5,151 nucleotides of DNA, taken from the NCBI GenBank assembly GCA_003560935.1, contig PWJF01000273.1:1-5151 (forward strand). Direction: 5' to 3'. Every line of letters starts with the position of its first letter. Within the stretch, counting starts at the first letter, position 1. The notes under the pieces are model-generated. The model saw only the letters and a program-made list of their open reading frames with translations. It did no database searches and was not told the origin of the DNA. Position numbers and translations under genes: made by a program. This DNA comes from Ignavibacteriales bacterium. Lineage in GTDB: Bacteria > Bacteroidota > Ignavibacteria > T3Sed10-11. Positions 1-5,151 of the stretch are shown piece by piece.

Positions 1-2245
1 GCAGATCTTTTATCATTTTATAGGTCAGATCCTTGCGCCGCTCGGGCTGCGAGTAGAGTATCCGGAGCGCGAGGATCTCGTCCTTATTGTCGTCAATGAA
101 CGTACGGAAATTGTTGAGTATCTCCTCGGCGTTTTCCTTCGCCCGCACGTCGAATCCCGAATGCACCACACGATCGACGTTCACGGTGTCGATCACCTGA
201 TATACCTTCTGCCGAACCGTCTCCACGAAATTGCGCAGCTCGTGATTATCGAACGTCCGTGCCGCCTCCGTGCTTTTCTTTTCTACCGTCTGTTTGATCT
301 GCTCTTCGGTCGGTTCTGCGTCGGCGGACAGATTGAACATTTGTTTCGTCTGCTCGATCTGCGCATCGGGATCGAATACGTCTGCCAGTTCGTTTGCAAC
401 ATCGGCAATGGATTTTCCACCCGACAATTCGCGGAACCGCTCCCGGTCATCCTCGCTTATCTGTTTATCGAGGCGGGTGAAACGGGACGAGAGCGAGGTG
501 AGGTTCTCCTCGTCCGGCTGATGCATCACCAGCCGCATAAGGTCCTTCAGCGGCACCGCAGGTTTCTTGTCCACAACGGGATAATCCACCTTCACCGACT
601 TGAACACGCCGACCGCATCGATGATGTAGAATCGCTCTTTATTAAGTTTTGCGCTCGGGGTTACCTTCATCAGCTCGTCCCTGCTAAACGAGCGCGTCCC
701 CCTGCCTATCATCTGCTGGAAGTAGTTTCGCGAACGGACGTCGCGCATGAATATCAGCACCTCGATCGGCTTCACGTTATAGGTTACCTTCTTGCAGAAA
801 TCGTTCCCCTCGCCGAACTCCTCGCGGACAATGTGCACGATATCCTCGGCATGGCTGTCGGTCTTTGCAAAAATGAGCGTCTTCGGCACTTCGTAATCAT
901 CGCCCCGTTCGGGGAAGAACTCTTCCCGCAATATGCGTTTATATTCCCGTACGATATTGCGTATCTGACTCGGATTCACGACGTCCCGGTCGAGCTGGCT
1001 GCCGGTGTACTGCACCTCGTCGTCGAGATGCCGCCACTCTTTACTGCGCGTCATCTTATTCCGGAGATCGACGTACTGCTTCGCCTGTATTTTCGCCCCT
1101 TCTTTCGTTATCTCCGTCTCTATCGTATAGACATCGTATCCGACGTTCACTTTATCGGCAATCGATTCCTTGAGACTGTACTCGCTGACGACGTTTTCGT
1201 TGAAAAACGCAAACGTGCGCTTATCGGGCGTCGCGGTCAGTCCGATCATGAACGCATCGAAGTAATCGAGCACCTGCTTCCATAGATTATAGATCGAGCG
1301 GTGGCATTCGTCGATGATGATGAAGTCGAACGTTTCTATGGGCACGTCGGAATTGTAGACGACCTCAAGCTGCTTATCCTGCGGTATTTTCGATTCGAAC
1401 AACGATTCGTCTTCGGCGCTCTCGTCGAGTTCTTTTCCTTTCAGGATCGAATACATTCTCTGAATCGTACTGATGCAGACGTGCGCCGAGGGATCGATAT
1501 AGTTCGAGCGGAGCCGCTGCACGTTGTATAACTCCGGAAAGAGCCGTTTATCGTCGACGGGTTTATAGGCGCGGAATTCCTGTTCCGCCTGCTTGCCGAG
1601 ATTGCGCGTATCGACAAGAAACAGGACGCGTCCCGCACCGCCGAACTTGAGCAGCCGGTAGACCGACGTGATCGCGGTGAACGTCTTACCCGCGCCGGTC
1701 GCCATTTGTACCAGCGCCCGCGGCCGGTTCTGCGCGAACGAGCGTTCGAGGTTTTCGATAGCGATTTTCTGACAGAGCCGGAGACCGTCAGCATTGAGCG
1801 GCGGCATTTCCCGTAATTGTGCGCGAAGTGTGGTTTCCTGTTTGAGAAGATCGTGTAATGTTTCGGGACGATGGAAATTGAAAATCTCGCGCTGACGCGG
1901 AGAGGGATCGCGTGCATCGGTGAAGTAGGTCTCCGTACCGGTCGATTCGTATAGAAACGGAATATCCTGACGTTTTACGATAAATTTTAATTTCCCGGAA
2001 GCATACCGCGACGTCTGATCGTGTACCTGGCTTAGGGTGTGTCCCTCTTTTTTCGCTTCGATGATGCCCGCGGGCTTGCGGTCGATGAAGAGTACGTAAT
2101 CGGCCGAGCCGGTATCGGTCGGGTATTCGCGGACGGCGATGCCCGGGTGAGCGGATGGATTGAATGCGTTATAGTACTGAACCGTCCAGCCGGCCTGGAG
2201 GAGTTTTTGGTCGATTTTTTCCCGTGCCTGTTGTTCGGGAGTCAA
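1..2245 (-). CDS. hsdR: Type I restriction enzyme R subunit (HsdR, EcoEI-like), C-terminus off the left edge, internal deletion of motif V
   Basis: Restriction and DNA-translocating subunit of a Type I restriction-modification complex, which normally acts with HsdM and HsdS in the cytoplasm to pump and cut unmodified DNA using ATP. 748 codons are visible without a stop. In order: a PD-(D/E)xK nuclease (D49, E63-A-K65) with the QxxxY motif (Q77-Y81); Walker A ATGAGKT (182-188); motif Ia near 207-216; motif Ib ISTIQRMY (258-265); DECH (312-315); TAT (337-339); motif IV near 455-469; motif VI QMIGRGTR (511-518); then an EcoEI-R-type C-terminal region from about 560. Between motif IV and VI, KVTY at 486-489 runs almost directly into VKPIE (491-495). 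Homologues, as I remember them, carry some 30-40 residues there, including motif V. Start: in this frame a TGA lies five codons upstream, and TTG at 2245 is the only start codon after it; GAAGGG sits 8 bases before it. No hsdM or hsdS is in the window. The family is very secure; activity is doubtful. Confidence 0.96.
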   Translation of the reverse strand, partial: MTPEQQAREKIDQKLLQAGWTVQYYNAFNPSAHPGIAVREYPTDTGSADYVLFIDRKPAGIIEAKKEGHTLSQVHDQTSRYASGKLKFIVKRQDIPFLYESTGTETYFTDARDPSPRQREIFNFHRPETLHDLLKQETTLRAQLREMPPLNADGLRLCQKIAIENLERSFAQNRPRALVQMATGAGKTFTAITSVYRLLKFGGAGRVLFLVDTRNLGKQAEQEFRAYKPVDDKRLFPELYNVQRLRSNYIDPSAHVCISTIQRMYSILKGKELDESAEDESLFESKIPQDKQLEVVYNSDVPIETFDFIIIDECHRSIYNLWKQVLDYFDAFMIGLTATPDKRTFAFFNENVVSEYSLKESIADKVNVGYDVYTIETEITKEGAKIQAKQYVDLRNKMTRSKEWRHLDDEVQYTGSQLDRDVVNPSQIRNIVREYKRILREEFFPERGDDYEVPKTLIFAKTDSHAEDIVHIVREEFGEGNDFCKKVTYNVKPIEVLIFMRDVRSRNYFQQMIGRGTRSFSRDELMKVTPSAKLNKERFYIIDAVGVFKSVKVDYPVVDKKPAVPLKDLMRLVMHQPDEENLTSLSSRFTRLDKQISEDDRERFRELSGGKSIADVANELADVFDPDAQIEQTKQMFNLSADAEPTEEQIKQTVEKKSTEAARTFDNHELRNFVETVRQKVYQVIDTVNVDRVVHSGFDVRAKENAEEILNNFRTFIDDNKDEILALRILYSQPERRKDLTYKMIKDL
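770..782 (-). other. Junction of an apparent in-frame deletion in hsdR (motif V lost)
   Basis: At codons 488-492 the protein reads T-Y-N-V-K and then goes straight to PIEVLIFMRDV. In EcoEI-type HsdR proteins as I recall them, the KxTY segment is followed by a variable stretch, then FRNSYNP, then motif V (approximately TVDMIATGTD), and only then the KPIE segment. All of that is absent here while both flanks match the family well and the frame is kept through to the window edge. The size of the loss, about 30-40 residues, is an estimate from memory. It could be a real deletion, or an assembly or cloning artefact. Confidence 0.8.
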
Positions 2246-2253
2246 TGTGGGTA

Positions 2254-2259
2254 CCCTTC
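2254..2259 (-). promoter_or_regulatory. Ribosome binding site that supports the TTG start of hsdR
   Basis: On the minus strand GAAGGG lies 8 bases before the TTG codon at 2245-2243. A TGA in the same frame (2260-2258) overlaps it, so no longer start is possible. The next residues, LTPEQQAREKID, look like a usual HsdR N-terminus. Together these make TTG the start rather than a later codon. Confidence 0.7.
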
Positions 2260-2307
2260 AGTGGAGTATTTGATTTTAAATCCTACGGATAACCCTGCCT
2301 ATATTGA

Positions 2308-2336
2308 ATAATAACAATTATTTTTGAGAATGCCAA
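2308..2336 (-). promoter_or_regulatory. Sigma-70-like promoter of hsdR
   Basis: On the minus strand TTGGCA (2336-2331) and TATTAT (2313-2308) are separated by 17 bases, the ideal spacing; each hexamer matches the consensus at five of six places. Transcription would begin near 2301, giving a leader of about 55 bases to the TTG start. It lies in the gap behind the DUF2784 gene, so hsdR can be transcribed apart from its upstream neighbours. Prediction from sequence only. Confidence 0.6.
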
Positions 2337-2373
2337 TTTTTAGACATCTGCCGAAATAGTCCATCTCCCCCCT

Positions 2374-2394
2374 CTTCGCCATTCGCTATTCGCT
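2374..2394. repeat. Three 7-base tandem units (CTTCGCC-ATTCGCT-ATTCGCT)
   Basis: Two exact copies of ATTCGCT (2381-2387 and 2388-2394) follow one degenerate copy, CTTCGCC (2374-2380). The last unit overlaps the stop codon of the DUF2784 gene (2393-2395). No hairpin with a T-run is formed, so it is not an intrinsic terminator. It may be a chance short repeat or a fragment of a dispersed intergenic repeat. Confidence 0.5.
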
Positions 2395-2767
2395 ACCCCT
2401 TCACCCCACCTCGCTTCCACACTACAACAATCCCATAAATTACCAGATTAACAATCACAACTCCAATTCCCAGATATATCTGCAGCTCCCGCGTCAGCGC
2501 TTCGGGATAGACAATGGGCCAGATATAATGTTCGATAAATCCCTCCATATACCCCTCATCACCCCCAAGCCGGCGCAGCCGGTTCTCAAGCGGCGTGAGA
2601 GGACAGATCCATCCCATAAACATGATCAGCGCACCCCAGAATGCCGCCGGAATATGGATGAAAACGGTCCAATGCCACTTCAACACGAGCAGCGCGCCAA
2701 GCACGACATAGAGTATAAACAGGAAATGCACTACAAGAACAAGTTCCGCCAGAATACTATAAACCAT
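2393..2767 (-). CDS. DUF2784 family small integral membrane protein
   Basis: A 124-residue inner-membrane protein of unknown function. Three hydrophobic segments are visible, about residues 7-29, 34-54 and 96-117. Between the second and third lies the stretch that marks DUF2784: GWICPLTPLENRLRR (52-66), followed by GFIEHY (76-81). The motif has a cysteine and several charged or histidine residues next to the membrane, but no known catalytic role. Length is normal for the family and the gene looks intact. The ATG is 6 bases after the stop of the upstream exported-protein gene; the only AGGA is about 17 bases away, too far for a usual ribosome site, so translation probably depends on ribosomes finishing the upstream gene. 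The C-terminus is basic (KRGGVKG). Family assignment is secure from the motif; function is unknown. Confidence 0.93.
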   Translation of the reverse strand: MVYSILAELVLVVHFLFILYVVLGALLVLKWHWTVFIHIPAAFWGALIMFMGWICPLTPLENRLRRLGGDEGYMEGFIEHYIWPIVYPEALTRELQIYLGIGVVIVNLVIYGIVVVWKRGGVKG

Positions 2768-2773
2768 TGTGTA

Positions 2774-3298
2774 TTATGGATTCGTCCTATATACGATACT
2801 GATAATATACGAGGCATCGGATAAAAATTGCTGCGTTACAGGAGATGCTTCCTGTATCGACACATTCGGCATGCCTTCCATTATCCGCATCACACTGAAT
2901 TCACCGTCACCGAACCAGAAAATCGAATACTCTTCATGATAGTTCCAATCAGGAAGGTGTTCTTTATAAAACCGGATGATCTGATCCATCGGATCACTGG
3001 TGAGAATTTTTATTTCGGCAAATCCATCCGCGCCGACAATCTGTTTGACTTCTTCGGACGTGGCTACCATAAAAACAACGGCATCGGGATAAGGCGGAAC
3101 TTCAACCTCACTTTTCGAAGGAATGCGGCTTTTTAGCCGTTCCCGTTGATCATGAGCATATTGATTCGCTTCCAGGTCCGATGGGATCGCATAGACAGGG
3201 GCATACGGTATATCCTGCGATTCCAGCGATTGTATGCAAAGTAATAACATGAATGAGATCAGGCCGGCATATGCCAACGACCGATTAATGTATATCAT
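2774..3298 (-). CDS. Small exported protein of unknown function
   Basis: A 174-residue protein that I cannot assign to a named family. Residues 9-24 form one hydrophobic stretch behind an N-terminal arginine, which fits a Sec signal peptide or a single membrane anchor. A cysteine at 21 follows LLL, which is not a proper lipobox, so lipidation is not supported. The mature part has VPPYPDAVV (67-75), then ILTSDPMDQIIRFYKEHLP (98-116) and an aromatic FWFGDGEF stretch (127-134). The layout 'PxYPxA ... TSDxxxxxxxFYKxxLPxW' recurs, as I recall, in small secreted proteins of many environmental bacteria, without a known role. It ends in a hydrophobic strand, YIISIVY. It has a strong ribosome site and its own promoter, and is followed 6 bases later by the DUF2784 gene, so both are probably made together at the cell envelope. 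The gene is very likely real. Confidence 0.85.
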   Translation of the reverse strand: MIYINRSLAYAGLISFMLLLCIQSLESQDIPYAPVYAIPSDLEANQYAHDQRERLKSRIPSKSEVEVPPYPDAVVFMVATSEEVKQIVGADGFAEIKILTSDPMDQIIRFYKEHLPDWNYHEEYSIFWFGDGEFSVMRIMEGMPNVSIQEASPVTQQFLSDASYIISIVYRTNP

Positions 3299-3303
3299 AA
3301 TGC

Positions 3304-3310
3304 ACCTCCC
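3304..3310 (-). promoter_or_regulatory. Strong Shine-Dalgarno site of the exported-protein gene
   Basis: On the minus strand GGGAGGT lies 5 bases before the ATG at 3298. It is the best ribosome site in the window and fixes the start of the exported protein. Confidence 0.85.
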
Positions 3311-3343
3311 GGATTGTGAATGTATTGGATATGGGGATTACAA

Positions 3344-3371
3344 AAAATATAAATAATTTCGATATTGTCAA
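3344..3371 (-). promoter_or_regulatory. Sigma-70-like promoter of the exported protein/DUF2784 pair
   Basis: On the minus strand a perfect TTGACA (3371-3366) is followed after 16 bases by TATTTT (3349-3344), in an AT-rich setting. Transcription would start near 3337, about 40 bases before the ATG. It lies just downstream, in the transcribed direction, of a 20-base dyad that could serve as an operator. Confidence 0.6.
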
Positions 3372-3379
3372 ATTAATCA

Positions 3380-3399
3380 GCAATAATCACATTTATTGC
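3380..3399. promoter_or_regulatory. 20-base inverted repeat in the divergent promoter region, candidate operator
   Basis: GCAATAA (3380-3386) and TTATTGC (3393-3399) are perfect 7-base inverted arms around the 6-base centre TCACAT. The dyad sits 8 bases behind the -35 of the minus-strand promoter and about 50 bases ahead of the radical SAM gene, where a regulator could act on both arms. It matches no operator that I recognise. The arms are AT-rich, so chance is possible. Confidence 0.4.
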
Positions 3400-3448
3400 G
3401 ACGGCGTATGAGTGGCACGAATGGATGTTTTTTATTAATATAGGAATT

Positions 3449-4504
3449 ATGCACAATATCAAAGGAAGAGCGTCACACTCTAATCCCGCCAACCGATTTG
3501 AAACACTTCATATCGAGCCGGATGAGTATCTCACCGGTGAGGATGGTGAGGAGCGTAAAATCCCGACACAGTTCCTCGTTGATAACAGCAAGTCAATTCT
3601 TGCACGAAACGAGAGTCCCGATCTTCCGTTCCGGTACAGCATAAACCCGTATCGCGGCTGCGAGCACGGCTGCATCTATTGCTATGCACGTCCATCGCAT
3701 GAATATCTGGGTTTCTCATCGGGACTGGATTTTGAGACGCGCATCATGGTAAAAAAGAATGCCGCTGATCTGTTACGAAAACAATTCTCATCCCAGTCGT
3801 GGCAGCCGCAGGTGGTCTGCCTTTCGGGAAATACGGATTGTTATCAACCGGTCGAGCGTACACTGAAGATCACCCGGGCATGTCTCGAGGCGTTTAGCGA
3901 TTTCCGGAACCCCGTATCGGTTATAACCAAAAATTATCTCATCACACGAGATATCGATATTCTCAAAGATCTTGCCGAACACAACCTTACAGTCGTGATG
4001 TTGAGCATAACGACACTGGACGGCAGCATTACAAAAAAGCTGGAGCCGCGCACATCCGCACCGCATAAACGACTGGAGGCAATTGAACAGCTTGCGCAAA
4101 ACAACATACCGGTCGGCGTGAATGTCGCTCCGGTTATTCCCGGATTAAACGACGATGAAATCCCCGCTATTCTCAGGAGTGCGAAAGACGCCGGGGCACG
4201 TTTTGCCGGGTACATTATGCTGCGTCTCCCCTATCAGGTCAAAGACCTTTTTATCGAATGGATGCGCCGCGAATATCCGCTCCAGGCGAACAAGGTGATC
4301 AACAGAATAAAACAGGTACGCGACGGCGAGCTGAGTTGTTCGGTATTCGGCGAGCGGTTAAAGGGTACGGGGACTATCGCGAAAAACATCGAACAGTTGT
4401 TCGCGCTCTCATGCCGGAAACTTTCGTTGGACACATCGAAGCTTGAACTTGATACGACGCAATTCAGACGATTCGACAAATCACAGACGGATTTATTCCG
4501 GTGA
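3449..4504 (+). CDS. Radical SAM protein, SplB-like / PA0069 family
   Basis: A 351-residue cytoplasmic iron-sulfur enzyme. YRGCEHGCIYCYARP carries the CxxxCxxC cluster (C71, C75, C78), which binds a 4Fe-4S centre that cleaves S-adenosylmethionine. Also visible are SGNTDCYQPVE (126-136), VITKN (158-162), KKLEPRTSAPHKRLEAI (196-212) and NVAPVIPGLND (225-235). These place it in the group often labelled 'DNA repair photolyase SplB-like' (COG1533); its substrate is unknown, so repair activity must not be assumed. The start at 3449 gives the family-like opening MHNIKGRASHSNP with AGGA 3 bases before it. An ATG at 3425 is in frame but adds eight hydrophobic residues and lacks a ribosome site. The C-terminus, FRRFDKSQTDLFR, contains QTDLF (346-350), which resembles a sliding-clamp-binding pentapeptide. 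No clear plus-strand promoter was found. It is followed after 54 bases by thiO. Length is normal and the gene intact. Confidence 0.94.
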   Translation: MHNIKGRASHSNPANRFETLHIEPDEYLTGEDGEERKIPTQFLVDNSKSILARNESPDLPFRYSINPYRGCEHGCIYCYARPSHEYLGFSSGLDFETRIMVKKNAADLLRKQFSSQSWQPQVVCLSGNTDCYQPVERTLKITRACLEAFSDFRNPVSVITKNYLITRDIDILKDLAEHNLTVVMLSITTLDGSITKKLEPRTSAPHKRLEAIEQLAQNNIPVGVNVAPVIPGLNDDEIPAILRSAKDAGARFAGYIMLRLPYQVKDLFIEWMRREYPLQANKVINRIKQVRDGELSCSVFGERLKGTGTIAKNIEQLFALSCRKLSLDTSKLELDTTQFRRFDKSQTDLFR

Positions 4505-4547
4505 ATGAATTACTTGTAAGATGGTAGATGAATTTATATATTAACGA

Positions 4548-4558
4548 TATAATATAAT
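4548..4558 (+). promoter_or_regulatory. Overlapping TATAAT hexamers just before thiO, possible promoter of a leaderless mRNA
   Basis: Two perfect TATAAT hexamers share one base (4548-4553 and 4553-4558). From the first, transcription would be expected to begin about 6-7 bases on, at 4559-4560, which is the A or T of the thiO start codon. No good -35 hexamer stands 15-19 bases upstream of either. AT-rich chance sequence cannot be excluded. Confidence 0.4.
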
Positions 4559-5151
4559 ATGACCCCAAACAAAACAATAGCAATCATCGGCGGCGGCGTG
4601 ATCGGACTTTCGATTGGCTGGCAGTTAATTCGCCGGGGCAGGAATGTAGAAATCTTCGAAAGCAGCGAAGCGGGCAAAGGCGCAAGCTGGGTCTCCGCCG
4701 GTATGCTCGCACCGGTGTCGGAGGCGGGATTCGAAGAGATGGATCTGTTGAAACTTAACCTTGCCAGCATCGAACAGTATCCGAAGTTCGCAGATGAACT
4801 GCAGGAAGATTCGGGCATCGATATCGACTTCCGCACCGAAGGAACGATGATGATTGCGGTCGACCGCGATCAATCGGAGCGTCTGCGGCGGTTGTATGAA
4901 TTCAGGAAATCCATCGAGCTTCCCGTCGAATGGCTCACCGGCTCCGAAGCGCGCGAACGCGAACCCGAACTTTCACCCGCTATAATATCGGCCGTGTGGA
5001 TACCGAACGATTATCAGGTCGACAACCGTAACCTTGTTAAAGCATTGATCGGAGCGGTAAAAAAACGCGGCGGTTTTTTACATGAACATACACCGGTGGA
5101 TTCGATTGAAATTTCCGGGGATAGACTCTCCGGTATCTCGGTAAACGGCGA
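4559..5151 (+). CDS. thiO: Glycine oxidase ThiO (FAD-dependent amine oxidoreductase), C-terminus off the right edge
   Basis: FAD enzyme of the DAO superfamily that oxidises glycine to the imine needed to build the thiazole ring of thiamine, in the cytoplasm. 197 codons are seen, roughly half of the usual length. The N-terminus shows the dinucleotide-binding fold: AIIGGGVIGLS (8-18) and the acidic residue E34 at the end of the second strand, which normally holds the ADP ribose. GASWVSAGMLAP (41-52) is the segment I most associate with ThiO; it is followed by YPKFADEL (74-81) and RTEGTMMIAVD (92-102). The ATG is forced: a TAA in frame lies only two codons before it, and no other start precedes the GGGVIG loop. 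There is no Shine-Dalgarno site. The radical SAM gene ends 54 bases upstream; no TPP riboswitch fits in that gap. Other thi genes may follow to the right. A related sarcosine or D-amino-acid oxidase role is less likely. Confidence 0.9.
   Translation, partial: MTPNKTIAIIGGGVIGLSIGWQLIRRGRNVEIFESSEAGKGASWVSAGMLAPVSEAGFEEMDLLKLNLASIEQYPKFADELQEDSGIDIDFRTEGTMMIAVDRDQSERLRRLYEFRKSIELPVEWLTGSEAREREPELSPAIISAVWIPNDYQVDNRNLVKALIGAVKKRGGFLHEHTPVDSIEISGDRLSGISVNG

Noticed and set aside
161..1285. Long plus-strand open frame of 374 codons
   Set aside because: It is the antisense of hsdR, whose motifs are beyond doubt. Its translation is rich in Leu, His and Arg, with no recognisable domain, as expected of a shadow frame in GC-rich coding DNA.
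1441..1917. Minus-strand open frame of 158 codons starting MHAIPL
   Set aside because: It is an out-of-frame reading inside hsdR on the same strand, rich in Arg and Ser, covering the Walker A region in the wrong frame. No sign of a real second gene or of a frameshift.
2039..2311. Plus-strand open frame of 90 codons
   Set aside because: It is antisense to the HsdR nuclease domain and crosses its start and promoter, with no ribosome site or known motif.
2303..2322. Possible terminator from AT-rich inverted repeats between DUF2784 and hsdR
   Set aside because: The AATAAT/ATTATT arms are weak A-T pairs and overlap the hsdR -10 element; no stable stem is formed.
3233..3241. Lipobox in the exported protein (LLLC, residues 18-21)
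   Set aside because: Leucine stands directly before the cysteine, where Gly, Ala or Ser is expected, so a lipoprotein call is not supported.
3425..3448. Earlier ATG start for the radical SAM protein
   Set aside because: The extra eight residues are hydrophobic, have no ribosome site, and are not family-like; the ATG at 3449 follows AGGA and gives the usual IKGR opening.
3788..4479. Several minus-strand open frames of 81-103 codons
   Set aside because: All are antisense to the radical SAM gene, which shows family motifs along its length.
4505..4558. TPP riboswitch or terminator before thiO
   Set aside because: The gap is only 54 bases, has no CTGAGA-type core and no GC-rich stem with a T-run.

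Overview
This is a 5,151-base window of chromosomal-looking DNA from a bacterium with mixed base composition: the restriction gene looks GC-rich and the intergenic gaps AT-rich. It holds five protein genes on two divergent arms and no RNA gene, insertion sequence or CRISPR array that I can see. Sec-type export signals, -35/-10 promoters and the gene families present fit a Gram-negative environmental bacterium. None of the families fixes the phylum, and I do not name one.

Left arm, minus strand (read from about 3371 down to 1). A small exported protein of unknown function (2774-3298) has a strong ribosome site and a good promoter. It is followed 6 bases later by a DUF2784 membrane protein (2393-2767); the two look like one transcript. 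After a 147-base gap that carries its own consensus-like promoter comes hsdR, the restriction/translocase subunit of a Type I restriction-modification system. It starts with TTG at 2245 and runs off the left edge after 748 codons. No hsdM or hsdS lies in the window; if present they are to the left or elsewhere.

Right arm, plus strand. A radical SAM protein of the SplB-like/PA0069 type (3449-4504) is followed, after 54 AT-rich bases, by thiO (glycine/amino-acid oxidase of thiamine thiazole synthesis, 4559 onward), which runs off the right edge. The two arms share a 150-base divergent control region (3299-3448) that contains a 20-base dyad.

The most notable point is inside hsdR. Its reading frame is intact, and nuclease, Walker A, DECH, TAT, motif IV and motif VI elements are all present. 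But the stretch that normally sits between motif IV and motif VI, including helicase motif V (family form roughly TVDMIATGTDxKP), is missing at a clean in-frame junction near 770-782. This predicts a subunit that can be made but probably cannot translocate or restrict. A second point is that thiO has a forced ATG with no Shine-Dalgarno site but with TATAAT at the distance expected for a leaderless mRNA. A third is that the radical SAM protein ends in QTDLF, which resembles a sliding-clamp-binding pentapeptide. I saw no convincing wholly new system; the genes are mostly known families with these local oddities.
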